DNA of 64,000 nt from Fremontodendron californicum (GCA_030761205.1 JAULJL010000035.1:19199001-19263000); one strand, 5' to 3'; positions 31,995 through 45,417 are shown, numbered from the stretch's first letter. Made by a program: numbers and translations. The notes: a model not told the origin generated them from the sequence alone.

Positions 31995-34407
31995 ATGAAG
32001 GCAACAAGGAGCAGAGCGGCTGCAAGGAAGGACAACAAGGAAGCAGTAAAGCCTGTTGGGGACAAGTTATTTTCTTTTGCTTTGAAACTTCCATTGATAC
32101 ATGTTGTGAAATTTCTGTCATAACTTTGTTGTTCTAAGCCTAACTTTTATTCCATGTCATTGTTGATCTAAGAGTCACTGTTTCAAGCATTATTCTTATA
32201 TTGCATTTATTCCATGCTGGTTATTTTATTTTGTATATTTTAACAAGAAATGAATCATTTGTAAATAATATCTTCTCTTTTAGGATCATTGGAAAGCGAA
32301 AGGCGGCACTCCCGGCTGATAAGAGTAACAAAAAACGCACAAAGAATGTGACATCGGCCAAGAAAGACCCCAACAAACCCAAGAGACCTCCCACTGCTTT
32401 CTTTGTTTTCCTGTAAGTTTCTCTCAGATGGTTGTAACAAAAGTAACAAAAGTTTCAGTCCATCTGCAAGATATCATTCAAACTATAAAAATTTGGTTGC
32501 AGAGAAGAGTTCAGAATAGTTTACAAACAAGAGCATCCAAAAGTGAAGGCTGTCTCAGCTGTAAGTAGCAAATATCTATGACCATGTGTTTGCTTAATTA
32601 GAAAGTGTTGCTGTTAAGTGTTAAATTCTTTATATCTTTTCATCTGGAGTGTCGAATTGATTTTGTTACTCGATATTGTGACAAGGTGGGCAAAGCGGGG
32701 GGAGAAAAGTGGAAGTCCATGTCTCATGCAGTAAGTTCTTCTCAATATCACCTAAAAAATACTTGTGTTTGGTTGGGATGTGTTATGGACAATGAATTAT
32801 ATCAACCAATCTCCTCTTGATGGTTGCCTTTAACTTGGAAAATACCATGGATTCTGTTTGTAAAGGTGATGCATAAAACTTCCATTGTGGCTCATCTGGA
32901 CCTGGCTATGCACCAATCACATGTTCGACGACTTTGGAATTCTATTCTGGCATGGTTCAAGCCAATGCCAGTCTTTGTCTAAACTACAAGGGACCTAGAT
33001 ATATGGTATTGCATAGGGCTGGATGGTGGATTTTGAGATATGCATCTCCTGATTGATATCGCAAGTCCGAAATTTATCACATATATGAATTAAGTCAAAT
33101 TAACTAGTTATGGGAAATGGAATATAAAGTTGTAGTAAGTTCCATTCTCTTATCTGTGGCTTGATTCTTAGCATTTTGAAAGTCATGTGCCTCTCAAATC
33201 CTTATATAATCCTCTATGGGTTGCAATTTGTAGGAGAAAGCTCCATATGAAGCAAAAGCAGCAAAAAGGAAATCAGATTATGAGAAGGTCATGGCAGCCT
33301 ACAAGAAGAAACAGGTAAATTAATAGCCATTCCATTCTTGAGAAAGAAATGCTTAATTCGTCTTATTTTAGATTTCTCTCTTGACATTATTATGTTTAAC
33401 TCAGGAAAGTACTGATGATGAAGAAGAAGCTGAGCCCGAAACGTCAAAATCTCAGGTCAATGACAAACATGATGAAGAAAGTGAGGTAATCTATTTAAAG
33501 CTAATAATACTTGCCTTGTCTACCTTACACACAAATTTTCAATTTTCACTTTTTTAGCAGTTCTCTCTTATATTCTAAAAGTTTTTGCGTTACTATAGTG
33601 TGGTCTGATTTAATCATCCACTAAACTTTTCTGATTTGTGTATTTGACGTATAAGCTGTAATTGATGAACATCCGTGTACATATATGTTGCTCAGAACAA
33701 CATATCTAAAGATGCTGTGGATTTAGATTTGCATCCATTGCAACTACATCCTAATCAAGGGATATGTTATTTCGATTACGATTTACTTCCATCTCTTTAT
33801 TTTTACTTTGGGCATTCACTGAAGCAGTAAATACTGGGTGTGGGTGGGATCGTGGTAGATACGAGGTTCAAATGTTACTCATGAGAAGATAAAGTCTGTC
33901 CACAAATTTCTAGTAGTCAAGCTTATTTTGGCATCTTAGTATTTGGACCAACGGATTTGGTGAAAAATTCTGTGTTTGAAATTTTTACTAGAAGAATCAT
34001 GCCCTAGCTATTGTACTTTGAGATTGCCTTGAGTCCTATGAGTTCTCGACAGGTACCTCGACTATAAGAGGTGATTTTTTCCTCAGAAACCTGGATTAAT
34101 GATCATTTCAGGTAATGTTTGCTGGTCTAGAGGTGTAGCTTGAGTGAAGGCTTGTGTCAACTTTTCAAACCTTTGTTAGTTTATTGGTGTATTCAGTGTG
34201 TTGTAGCACCATAGTATTAAAATTCTTTTAACACTGCAGACAATATTTGACTCAGTTATAATCTGCGGCAGCTGATTCTCCAATTAAAGTTTTTCAAGTT
34301 TTGCATATCTATTTCTCTGATAAATCCTGATTTCAATTGGCTTTTTGCAATTGTAGGAGGATGAAGAAGAAGAAGAAGAAGAAGAAGAAGAAGAGGACGA
34401 TGACTGA
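31995..34407 (+). CDS. HMGB-type high-mobility-group chromatin protein
   Basis: Seven coding exons, 171 residues: 31995-32065, 32284-32412, 32503-32560, 32686-32730, 33234-33314, 33405-33485 and 34357-34407. All are GT-AG and in frame. A further intron in the leader (31483-31977, AAGAG|GTATGT to TTTCAG|GAAG) is well supported. Residues 1-51 form a basic tail. One HMG box follows (about 52-122: DPNKPKRPPTAFFVFLEEFR, then GKAGGEKWKSMS, EKAPYEAKAAKRKSDYEK), and then an acidic tail ending in an uninterrupted run of Glu and Asp. Basic tail, box and acidic tail is the layout of plant HMGB1-HMGB5, abundant nuclear proteins that bend DNA and loosen chromatin. The exact orthologue is not assigned. It is transcribed divergently from CP29. 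Confidence 0.93.
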
Positions 34408-34589
34408 ATCTCTCATGGTTTCTGATTTAGTCCACTGGAAATGAACCATGTTAAAAAAATTCGTAGTTGGCTTTGTATGATAATATATTTGCCTTATGTC
34501 ATGTGTGCTTGGTTTTTCAAGGAGAAAGAAACGCAGCTCCCCTACCGCCATATTCGTCCTGTAAGGTTACTTCTCCTTTATTCAGTCAG

Positions 34590-34610
34590 CATATATATAT
34601 ATATATATGC
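34590..34610. repeat. (AT)n palindrome in the HMGB 3' region
   Basis: A TA repeat framed by GC on both sides, so the whole is a near-perfect inverted repeat able to form a hairpin in the transcript's 3' UTR. Confidence 0.6.
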
Positions 34611-35593
34611 TACCACATTATCTTTGTGAATATATATCTGAATATTCTACCTCAGTTTTGCCTGGCAAATTACCAACTGGTAAGACAGTTATCAGTTATG
34701 TCTGAATATGAGTAGGGTTCAATTCTTCAAGCTACTGCACTGTGGATTGAATCAGTAACACATAAAGGTTTTTCATTCTCACTTTTAATGGGTTTAAATT
34801 CTAAACAGACGCATAGTTAAATCCACTCTCAAACCCGTCCATTGTTTAGAGCCTGCAGTATAGCTAAGCTAAGCTAAGAATTTCTTGGTGCAGCCATATG
34901 TTTTAGACAACTTGAACCATTTTTTATCAGTCTTAAATCCTTATTTCATTAGAGTTTCTACTTGAACACGAAGCCTCATGTTGATCGACTCTTTAAACAC
35001 CCATTGTTTAAGGGGTAACCCCTTAAAAAAGCCTTATTTTACCCCCTTTTTTCCCCTAAGCTCTATGTGGTTAAAGATATAAATCTTCTGTTCAAATCGA
35101 AACAGTGTACTTGTGAATTTTGTAAGATGTTTATTGATCATATCAACTAGAAACTTAAAGCTCTGAAAGCTTAACTTTGTATGTGAAACAAATCACAAGA
35201 ACATGAAAACTTGTGGTAAAAGTATCAGTGACAAAAGTTTAACTTTCTATGAAGATTTGCTGAGGGAATGAAAGGAGTAAAAAGAAATTGAAACTCATTC
35301 ATGTCATTAATCAAAATTTTGAGCCATGTGCCAGTAACTACAACTTGGTCAAGATCAGCTTCTAACTATGATTAGTTCCTCACAATGAGAGTAGGCATAG
35401 ATCAGATTCTAGTCTAGCAAAGTTGGGCCAGCTTTTTTCATAAAGAGGATCCAGTTTAATCATGGAAAAAAAACCCAAAATTATGATTATCAGATTCTTG
35501 ACCTGACAATGATCCAAAATCCAAAAGGGCTTTGGCTCAATGCCAACAATATTATTCATGCAAAACACTTGTGCTAGTGGCATTTTGATTTAT

Positions 35594-35750
35594 TTATGTT
35601 ATTCTGATTTTTTATTTTTTTAAAAATATCTTTGTTCGATATGTATCCAACGAACATGAATATATAAGTCCAATCTTTTAAATATATGAAATTTTTTAAA
35701 AATAAACATACTCGAACGTTCATCCAAAACTCACCCTAATCCGAGTAATG
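35594..35750. mobile_element. MITE family A copy 5 (diverged)
   Basis: Starts TTATGTTATTCTGA and keeps the family interior (CGATATGTATCC, CATACTCGAACG, CCGAGTAA). The right terminus is mutated and no clear target duplication remains. Confidence 0.55.
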
Positions 35751-36318
35751 GAGATTTTGATATATTGCTTTTTATAGTAGATTAAGCCAATTTCATGTCC
35801 AGAAAGCAATAAGATTTTTTTATATTAATTCGAAAAAGATGAGTTTTTCAATTTTATATATGTTGGATCTTGAGTCACTGCTGTAAGCCATGATAAAAAT
35901 TACTGTAAAGTTTGAACTTTGCAGAAATAAAAACAAAAGGGAAACCACTTTCCAAGCCATAATTATATAGCTTAGTATATCATCCAGCTTTTATACATTG
36001 ACGATCCTTATGATCAAATAGATGGGCTGTAAAGAGAAAAATCATGAGACGAACCATGATTCCACACGTGTTGATGTCGGAACATGTTGTCGGAAAGTAA
36101 GCATGTGATGGCCACGTGGTCGAAAAAGACAGGTACAAGTGGCATTCAAAGTGACACCATCATCATCGTCATCATCAAAGAAACAATGGCAAGAAGCCAT
36201 GGAAATCCCTACGCCACCACCATTTCTTTCCTCAAAATTTTTTTTTTCTTTTGTGTTTGTTATGATAATCATGATTTAACATCTATAATTCAACCTTAAT
36301 CATTTTATTTTCATAATC

Positions 36319-36430
36319 ATGAATTTAATTGAATATTTACAAAGAATAATTCAACCTTAATACTTTTTATGAGAAAAAAAAAACTCACGGTTTTATGAAT
36401 TTAATTGAATATTTACAAAGAATAATTTAG
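36319..36430. repeat. Imperfect direct repeat, about 78-bp period
   Basis: ATGAATTTAATTGAATATTT followed by ACAAAGAATAATT occurs at about 36319 and again at about 36397. The sequence between them is AT-rich and non-coding. Confidence 0.65.
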
Positions 36431-36949
36431 TTGATAAATAAATTTTTTCATTTTTTTTGTCTATCAAAATTTGATTGCACGAAATAGAAGTTTAATATAT
36501 AGAATGCATCCTTAAAATCGTTTTAAAAAAAATTAATTTTAAACAAAATTTAAAAATACCCAGATCGTATTATAAAAAATAAATTTAATTGAATTTTATC
36601 ATTAATATAATCATAATCATGTTTAAGTAGTTTACTATTTAGATTCATTAAGTTTGGGCAATTGCATTTTACCACTATCATTTCTTTTTGTCACACTCAA
36701 ATGTCACTTTTAATTTTATAATGTCAATAGATAATTAAAAATGCTACCAATCTTAAAATAATGCTAATTAATAATAATTTTGTGAAGAAAATTATGATCA
36801 CCATCAAATAAGATTGTCACTTTTTTTTAATTATTATTTCATCATAAGTTTCTTTTATTGAGAAAAATAAAATAAACCACATACTATAACAAGAGGTGGT
36901 AATGAGATAGTGGTGATATAAAGGAAAATAAATATTCATATTTATATAG

Positions 36950-37290
36950 ACGAGATTCATTTATATGAGTGTAAAGTTAATTTGATTTTATACGCTTTAG
37001 TGATTTTCTATTCAATTTATATTTGTTTACTTTGGTTGTTGTATTTATATTTTATTCAAATAAATTGCGCACGTTAAATTTCGAATAAATTAAAAGTGTT
37101 TAACCATTTATTTGATGTAAAAAAATGTATTAGTTAAATATATAAAAAAAAAATTTAATATTTTCGAACAGCATAATATAGATATTGGATAAATTTAAAA
37201 TTTTACATTCACGACGAATGCAAATATATTACTAAAATCAATCGTAATCAAAATTATAAAAAGGTATAAAATTAATTATGTTTAAAACAC
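36950..37290. mobile_element. MITE family C, older copy
   Basis: Collinear with the element at 44098-44475 over about 340 bp. Shared words in order include ATGAGTGTAAA, AATTTCGAATAAATTAAAA, GATGTAAAAAA, ATATAGATATTGGAT and CACGACGAATGC. Heavily diverged, so an old insertion. Confidence 0.55.
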
Positions 37291-39927
37291 AATAAATTAA
37301 TTTTTTCATATATATATATATATATGTATATATATTGGTTTCAAAATTACTTTAAGTCAGTTCATATAATTTGGATTCCAATTACTTCACACGTTTTTCC
37401 TTTTTAGAGCAAAGCCAGCTTTCTAGCTTAGGAATAATAATAGAGGCTATGACTTGGAGATTGGAAATGGGAATCATGGAAAAGAAAAAAGAAAAAAAAA
37501 AACCCTTGGATTCACACACTGTGAAGTGAAGAATGGCATAATATTTTTCTTGCAAAATCAAAGACAAGAAAAAGAAAAGTAGACAGTGAATGATTTCAAA
37601 TGAACCTAGCTACTCTATTGCAGATAATTAGGAACCTTTGTCCCCATTTTTTAGAGCAACAAGCAAAAAAACTCATCATAGCTAAATCAAAAGTTGAACA
37701 GCAGATAGTAAGTAGTAACCCTCGGATAATGATTTTTTTCCGATTAAAGGTGTTTATAAATACTGATTAAAAAGAATTATTATTATTTTTTTTTAAATTA
37801 TGTCTAATACATTATTTTCACAAATTTAAAAAAATTATAATATATTAATTATAATTTTTTTAAAATATATCTTAACACTTACCATTAAAAACTACAAATG
37901 GGTTGACATTTTTTTTTCTATTTTGGAATCTCTTTTTTTTTTTTTGAAATAGATTAAAGATAACTAAATTTGATTATGTTAGGAAAGTTTGGCTTAAGTC
38001 ATTAAAACTTAGTCTATTAGTGAATGATTGGTGGATATTATAGGAGAATAAAGGTGGGTTTATTGGACCAAAAACTTGTTGATTGGAGACTAAGAAACTA
38101 AATCCCAAAAGATTAGAAATTAAGGAATTTGGCCGACCAAATCAATCAAAAGAAAAAAAAAATCATCCACCAGCATTTCTAGAGAGAAAAGAAGGGGGGA
38201 AATCTTAGGTAAAAGTTTGTAGTAGGAATTTTCTAAAACAACATCTCCAATGGGAACAACCCCAATACTTTTGGTACTAATCTATAGCATCATATCACCT
38301 GAAATATCAAAAGTAAACTCCATTACTACATCAGAAAGCAGATGCAAGAAATAACTATTTTAATATGGCAAAAAAAAATTCATATAGTATTTGTCTTAGT
38401 GTAGATTGCAACTATGTTATTTATTATTTTTTTACAAAAAGGATATCTTAATTCGAAGATAAAGAAAGAGATTGTAGATATTAAGATTCGAATTTTAAAT
38501 TTATTGAATGTCACTTTTTAAATGTGATTACATAAACCAACTGAATTAAATTACGAATTCAATTATATATATTTTCCACTCGGTGGTTCAAAACACTTTC
38601 CATTAAATGAAGGATTGGGAAATGAAATAATGAAAGTAGTAACTAATAAATGAAAACAGTAAATAAGTTTGTTATATTTTCCTACCAATTATACTTTTTT
38701 TGGGTAAGTATTTGCTTTCCAATGTAGCCTTATAGGTCATTGATAGAGTCCCAATTCCCATGCCTATGCTTTGCAGGTTGAAGGAGTTGAATCTTGCACC
38801 TAATTTTTGGCATCTAGCTGTGCAGTTGTAGGAATATTTGAATGGAAACAAATGCTGGAAAATCAGTATGATCATATTTTAAAATTGAAGAAATTATGAG
38901 AATAATCTGTTTTCCTTTTCTTTCTTTCTTTTGCCAAGATAAATATTTTTCCCTTTTCTCTCATTCAATTATGGGTGGGAATTGGGAATTGGGAATGGGA
39001 AACCGCGTGCTTGTTTATGCTTTTAATAATAACCATTCAAGAGAATCTGAATTTAGCAATTTGTACCCCAACATTTAACTTAAGGATAAAAAAGAGAAAA
39101 TTTGAGGGAAGAGAAATTGAGAAAGAAATCAGATTAATTCAAACGGCTAATTCCTTCGCTTCGATAATAAAAATCTTCGATTTGAATATGATGATCTTTC
39201 TTTGGCACTATTCAAAATGTAAAGTTTGATAAGACAAATGAAATAAATTACATATCATCGCTATAATTTTAAGATTGAAGCGATTTATTTGTTGGGTTTT
39301 TTTATGTGGAGGTTGAATTTTTTTGTCAATCTAAATTGATAACTCCATCTAATAAAAATTATTACAAATTTGAAATGAGTTTTTTTGAAAGTTTATTACT
39401 TAAAAGTAAAAATTATTGATCCCGTTTTAAGGATTTTTTTAGGGTTTAAAAGCTTTGATTAAAAATTTTATAATAATTACCACATATGTATTATTATTCT
39501 TTCCAAAAAATAGTGAAAATTTATGTAACATTTTGGAATTCTAGATGTAAGTAAAAATGACCGAACTACGTAAATTTTTATATTTTAATTTCTTTCTCGC
39601 TATTTTCTTCTCTATTGTTATACATATTTTTTACATTATCTGTCTTAAATTTCATTCATAAAAAGAACAAAGAATTGGGAAAGGGAGCTTTTCATTTTCC
39701 ATTTCTTCCAGGACAAAAATTGACAAGATTTTTCAATCAATTTCTTTTTCTTCTTTATTGGAAGTTCATCACAAAGAAGAAACTAGTTGTTGGGTAGTTG
39801 CTATCAATGCACCTAAAACTGGCGGGAGCTAAACTAAGCTTTAGCTTTGCTTGGCCCAAAGAACACCACAGAATCAGCCATTTAGCCAGAAGACAAAAGG
39901 CTAATTTCGTCCCCAAAAAACATAATG

Positions 39928-40115
39928 TAAGTCCGATAATTTTGAACAAGATATGATTATACGATATTTATATATATATGATACAATAAAATTAATTAAA
40001 ATAAAATATAATACAAAATAAATAAATACACGAATATATTAAAATTTATATAATATAAATTATTAATATAATCAAAATTATATAAATATATAATATTTTA
40101 AAGAATTTTGTTAAC
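39928..40115. mobile_element. MITE family B copy, reverse orientation, truncated
   Basis: The left end TAAGTCCGATAATTTTGAACA matches the inward right end of the copy at 48468-48714 (TAAATCTGATAATTTGGACA). The AT-rich interior with CACGAATATATTAAAATTTATATAA follows in inverted order. The far terminus is lost. Confidence 0.5.
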
Positions 40116-40546
40116 AAGTGTCCTTAAAACACTCTTTAAAATTAATTAATATACTATTTATAATAAAAATATTATATTAAATACAAAAATTAATTATTTT
40201 ATTTATAATTTTTAATATATATTATTATATATAATAATTTAAAAAAATATTTTTAAGACATTAATTAGTAAAATTCTATTTTAAATACTATTTTAATAAA
40301 AAAAACCACAAACACTGCACAAATTCACAAATGGTCAGATCTGCATGTGAGGGTTGGGTTGGTCTCTTTAACTTTTCTCTTTGTCTTTCTCTTCAGAGTC
40401 ACTGTCAAAAAAAAAAGGAAAAACATTAAATGGAGGCACACGTGCAACTCTGACACATCCCATTCGTGTGAAGTATCAGACATTGGAAAGTGTAAAAATT
40501 TAATTTAATTTAATGTAATTTTTTATAAAATATATTTTTGTCAGTA

Positions 40547-40558
40547 CCACACGTGTGG
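40547..40558. promoter_or_regulatory. Perfect 12-bp G-box palindrome in the gene desert
   Basis: CCACACGTGTGG is its own reverse complement and contains CACGTG. It lies in a patch of more complex sequence followed by a CT-rich run (40620-40665), resembling a promoter and leader with no gene attached. Confidence 0.35.
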
Positions 40559-40689
40559 GATCAGACCAGGTGTCTCGTGGGGCTTACTTGCCCCAGAGTT
40601 GACTCCCTTTGAACCTCACTCCTTTCTTCCGTTTGTTCTCTCTCTTTCTGTTTCTCTATTTTGATTCGAATGGCATATACCCTCTTCAA

Positions 40690-41237
40690 ATGATCAAAGT
40701 ATTTAAAATATTTTTGTACTATATCATTTAATATAAATTAATTTTTTTATTATAAAATAAATAAAGTAATTTAATTTTTATTTTTTTAAATTAAAGTAAA
40801 AAAATAAAATCATTATCTAGTGTAACATGAATCGTTTAAAAAACTGACGTGACATTTAATCTGTGTTTAATTGATGATGTGGATGTCAAATACTGACGTG
40901 ACACCAATAAAATATATTATTTATGATGATATGGATAAAATAAATAATATATTTTTAACATTTGATGTGGCATTTTCAACAACTTGGTTATTTATTTTGT
41001 CAATGTCATTTTAAAATAATATATTTTATTGATGTCATGTCAGTATTTAACATTTAAGTCATCAATTAAACACAGGTTAAATATCAAGTCAATTTTTTTA
41101 ATGGTTTACTTAGTGATTTTACCTTTTTCTTCAATTTTTTTTTTAATAAAAAAGTACTAAATTATTCAATTTTATAATGGAGTGACTAATTTACATTAGA
41201 TAATATAGTACAAGAACCTCCCAAATACTTTGATCAT
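40690..41237. mobile_element. Long inverted-repeat element
   Basis: A 548-bp palindromic unit. The outer ends ATGATCAAAGTATTT are inverted copies, GTACTATATCATTTAATATAAATTA is mirrored near 41200, and the inner arms TGTGTTTAATTGATGATGTGG / inverted TGTGTTTAATTGATGACTTAA match around 40862 and 41078. Long arms suggest a Mutator-like or foldback MITE. No target duplication was recognised. Confidence 0.65.
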
Positions 41238-42038
41238 CTCCGTATTGAACAATTATTCCCCACCCTTTATGGAAAATTTTAAAAATAATGTTACTATTTT
41301 GTCAAATATTATTGATTAATCTTTATTTAATTTTAATTTTAATTTTAATAATTAAAATTTAATGTTTAACAATTTTATTTATTAAAAATTAATAAGTATA
41401 TATACTATTTAGATGATGGATGTCATCGACGTAAATAATGCATTATTTTTTTTTTAATTTGATGAAAATAATATATTAAATATAAAAATAATTAAATCTT
41501 AATAATTAATTAACTTTAACGGGTATTTGTCTCAATCAGCTAAAATATCAACACATGTATTCAATTTTCTAAATATTTAATTTAATTGTTTTGTTTTGTA
41601 ATACGACCCGAAATATTCTTAATTTTTTTTTGAGATTCTTGAAAAAGGCAAATCTATTATCATATTCTTAATTATTCAATGTGAGATGGAGTTTCATTAC
41701 AAGTAATCTATGTACTTAAAAGTCAAAATATCATAGCATTTTCATTTTCATAATAATCAGAACTAATTAGCAGTAGGGTGTATGTACCTCCACATAGTAT
41801 TGGTACATATATATATGCATATGCCTTAATAACACTTTTTGTAACTCTCATGTGCCTAAGCAAATATTGGGCTAAACAACTTTAATTTGGAATCCAAGTT
41901 GAATTGATCATTTGACTCTAAAAAAAGTTGAACTCACTTGAAACTATACATGAAATCTCATCCCATCACACACTCTTTATACAATATGAAACGAGATCTT
42001 ACAATCTTATGTAAAAAAGTAAGGACAAACATATATAT

Positions 42039-42267
42039 TAATTTGGCAATTCGTGTATTCGTATCGTGTTCGTGTTATTTTTTATCATAATCGTGTTTAA
42101 AATATTATATATTTAAATAAATTTTGACATATTAATAATTCATATTATATAGATTTTGATACATTCATATATTCATATCAAGTTCGTGCTATTTTTTCAT
42201 GTCATGTCATGTTCTATGTCGTATTTTAATTATTTTCTTATGTAATATTCAAAATTACCATATTTGA
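42039..42267. mobile_element. MITE family B copy
   Basis: Starts TAATTTGGCAATTCGTGTATTCG and follows the family order: CATAATCGTGTTTAAAATATTATATATTTA, ATTTTGACATATTAATAATTCATATTATATAG, GTTCGTGCTATTTTTTCATGTC (each given loosely). The flanks are AT repeats, so the target duplication is not decisive. Confidence 0.65.
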
Positions 42268-42892
42268 TATATATTTCTTCAACCTCTAGAATTTTGTTTA
42301 TCAGTCATATATTTTCCTTTTTTCTCTATGGTATATAAATTATAATTTTTTTGGCATATATAAAAGCTTATTAAGCCTTGAGATAGACAATGAAAAGGAT
42401 TTTTTATTTTATTTTTTATCTTATTAATCTCATCCTCTATTAAGATGTAAAACCAAACTTACCTATCAAAAATTAATTGTTGTGTCAATAAAAGAGCAAA
42501 TTGAAAAGTATAAAGGATAAGATCATGGGAACAAATTATTCTCTACTGATTAATTATTGAGACAAGTGATTGGGTACCCATCAGCTTTACCAATTTGCTG
42601 GACAAAGCCAGAAGAATGTCCTCAATAATTTATACCCTTCACTATCCAACTTTTTGGGTTGGTTGGAGAACTTGGCAATGCTTGATAGCTAAATCAATTT
42701 TCATTTATAATGTTTAGCTAATTGTAAAAGAGGAAAACCAACTACTAAGAAATTGACCTTTCTTAATTGAGCAACTACTTAAAAATTGACCTTTTCTTAA
42801 TTTCAGCAAAAAAAAAAAAAGGCAAACTATTTAAGTGGATAAGAATAATAAAAAAAAAAAACCCTTCTAAAAATAAATGATATGATCAGTAG

Positions 42893-42994
42893 CTGTTAGG
42901 CTTAGTGGCCAAAGTTACTCAAGCACTCACCTCTTAGGGAGTGAGGAGCACTCCTTAACATTTTGCACATTGAAATCCCCCAAAAAAAAAAAAA
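42893..42994 (+). mobile_element. Possible SINE
   Basis: An A-box-like GGCTTAGTGGCCAAAG near the start, a weak B-box-like TTGAAATCC near the end and a 15-base A-tail resemble the SINE at 23304. No target duplication was found, and the spacing and B box are poor. Confidence 0.35.
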
Positions 42995-43377
42995 AAGTGT
43001 ATGTATTTGTTTTTAATATATATATATAACTAATTAGTTTATGTACCAAAAACATTAACTTAGTTTGTATGAATATATTTGTTTAGGAAACATCCCAAAA
43101 TAAGACTCTAATTTAAAAGTCTCGAGTTTAAATTTTAAAATTGGAGAGATGGGATTTATGAAATGAAAAGGAATTACCTCTTATTTTATATCAATTATAT
43201 GTACAAAAGTATATTAAAAAAATGAATTATTATATTTTACCAAAACTAGGTTATTTTATTGTATAGGATCATTAGTTGTTAGGTAATTAACTTCCTTTTG
43301 GGTAGATGAGAATCTGTCTAGCTAGTATAATTATTTCCCTTTTATTTTATAGAAAAACAGGAACTAACATATAAGAA

Positions 43378-43412
<35 letters not shown>

Positions 43413-43757
43413 TTTGATTTGTGATATCTTGAAACTAAATGGGATGAATTATTTGGGGACCCTTCACAGAAGAATAACTAGGAGGTAAAGATTTGATGAG
43501 ATTTCGTGGTCCTTTTTTGCTTTATAATTGGTACAATCACATATTTATGCACCACAAATTGTGACCATTGGCTTTTGTGGTCCAATAAGTGACCCTTCTA
43601 ATGACTTCCACCCTAAATTCTAGGCTGGTTCTGATAAAAAAAGGAGAGAATAATAATTGAAGAATGATTTTTGCTTATAAGTGTTTTATGGTTACTATTT
43701 ATAATAATATTAAAAATAATAACTTATTTAATATAATAATTTTAAGTTTTTAACGAG

Positions 43758-43985
43758 TAGACTTACTCAAGATCGGGTAACCCGCTCGGGCCGGCTCGAA
43801 TCAATGTTTAACTATTAAAATAATATTATTTTATTTAAATTTAATTATAAAAATATTAATAAAAAATAATTTTTTAAAAATAGAGTGAACAGTAACCTCA
43901 GGCCGGCTTGGGCCCGTCCAGGGCCGGACCTAAGTAAAGAAGAAGAAAAAATTTAGGATCACGATCCGATCCATAAACACTTCTA
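43758..43985. mobile_element. hAT-type MITE with perfect 8-bp duplication
   Basis: A 228-bp element flanked by TTAACGAG at 43750-43757 and 43986-43993. Ends TAGACTTACTC and (inward) TAGAAGTGTTTATGG, with GC-rich shoulders (GGGCCGGCTCG, GGGCCCGTCC) around an AT core. No coding capacity. The perfect target duplication points to a recent insertion. Confidence 0.88.
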
Positions 43986-44045
43986 TTAACGAGTGTCCTA
44001 TATACACTTATTTACAAAACCCATAAAGAATAGACCCAAATGCCT

Positions 44046-44095
<50 letters not shown>
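44046..44095. repeat. (AT)n microsatellite, about 50 bp
   Basis: An uninterrupted AT dinucleotide run immediately left of the MITE at 44098. Similar AT runs occur at about 43379-43409 and 48541-48570. Confidence 0.9.
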
Positions 44096-44096
<1 letters not shown>

Positions 44097-44097
44097 C

Positions 44098-44475
44098 AAA
44101 AGAAGAGATCCACTTACACTAGTGTAAAACTAATACACACTTTCGTAACTTTTTGTACAATTTATATTTATTTAATCCGACCGTCGTATTTCATATTCTA
44201 TTCACGTAGATCATGCACGTCGAGTTTCGAGTAAATTAAAAATGTCTTGTTCGATGTAAAAAACTTTCAACTGGTAAATATATATTGAAAAAGACAGTAT
44301 TCTCGATCGATATAATAGAGATATTGGATCGATTCGAAACTTTATGTGCATGACGAGTACGATCATATTGTTAAATCCAACGGTCGGTTTGTTAAAATAT
44401 AAATCATATAAAAAATTATGAAAGTGTGTAAAACTAATTTAATTTTATACTAGTGTAAGTGGATCCCTTCTCTTG
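44098..44475. mobile_element. MITE family C, younger copy
   Basis: About 378 bp. Inverted ends AGATCCACTTACACTAGTGT and (inward) GGATCCACTTACACTAGTAT, each continuing into AAAA-rich sequence. A second, older copy lies at 36950-37290. The target site is obscured by the neighbouring AT array, so the superfamily is not assigned. Confidence 0.75.
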
Positions 44476-45223
44476 ATAATATATATTATAATAATTTTGG
44501 GAAAGAGTATTTGAATTTATAACCTAAGTATAACTATTATCTAAATTTTGCTTCAATACATATCTCGTTTCTGGTATATGTACATTTCTAATTTAAATTA
44601 CAAGTTTTTTTTTTTTTCAATCTAAAATGATGAAGAGAAAAGAATGATGTTTATGATGTTGTGCAAGAACTAAATTACATTACTCTTTTTCTTGATACAA
44701 TTAATCTCTAAAGATTTACTAGAAAAAAAAAGAAAGAAAAGGATCGAATTTTCTTAGGAACCAAATGGAATAATTTTGTGAAATTTATGTATATAAAATA
44801 CACGAAAAATGTGTCGGCAAGCGTATATAATTTGTATATCATATGTGGTATAAAATTGTTTATGTCCCACAAATGGAAAAAATTGCAATCCTACTATCCT
44901 AAATAAAAATTGATGAATTTTTCGTGATACATACTTTTCATGCTAACGTGACAATACATAATGATATCAATTTCTTTAGTCCCATATGTTATCTTTTTGA
45001 GACTTAGAGCACAACAAATGTAGGTCCTATTTTAATGTAAACAAAGGTGGGTTTGGGGTCGGATCAAGGGGACCATTGGAGGGAGCAGCACGGCTCGTAC
45101 ATGGCTTGGATTTTGCATGATCGTCCGATCGAACAACTGGGTTTTGACTTTCGGTGAGGGACCGGTGCAAAGCTGGAATTATTGCTATGGTTGAGCTAGC
45201 TTTTCATCGTTGGCTCCCTAATT

Positions 45224-45417
45224 TAGATCAGTTAATTCGTGTATTTATATCGTGTTTATATATTTTATTATGTTATAATCATATTTAAAGTATTTTATAT
45301 TTATATAAATTTTGATATGTACGTTAATAATTTGTATTATATAGATTTTGAGACATTCGTATATTCGTGTCGTGTTCGTGTTATTTTTTTATGTCGTGTC
45401 TAATATTATCAGGTGTA
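45224..45417. mobile_element. MITE family B copy with 8-bp duplication
   Basis: A 194-bp element starting TAGATCAGTTAATTCGTG and ending (inward) TACACCTGATAAT. Flanks CCCTAATT / CCCTAATC agree at 7 of 8. Interior words CGTGTCGTGTTCGTGTTA are characteristic of the family. Confidence 0.8.

Noticed and set aside
36042..36272. A 76-codon frame with a run of aspartates
   Set aside because: The run is a (CAT/CGT)n-like repeat in the complementary strand. No splice structure or homology. The interest of the region is its CACGTG sites, noted separately.
38000..38220. A more complex stretch considered as a solo-LTR remnant
   Set aside because: No paired repeat, TG...CA ends or target duplication could be found within the window.
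43379..43409. AT dinucleotide arrays considered as CRISPR-like or regulatory repeats
   Set aside because: They are simple microsatellites. The sequence is plant nuclear DNA and no spaced repeat arrays exist in the window.
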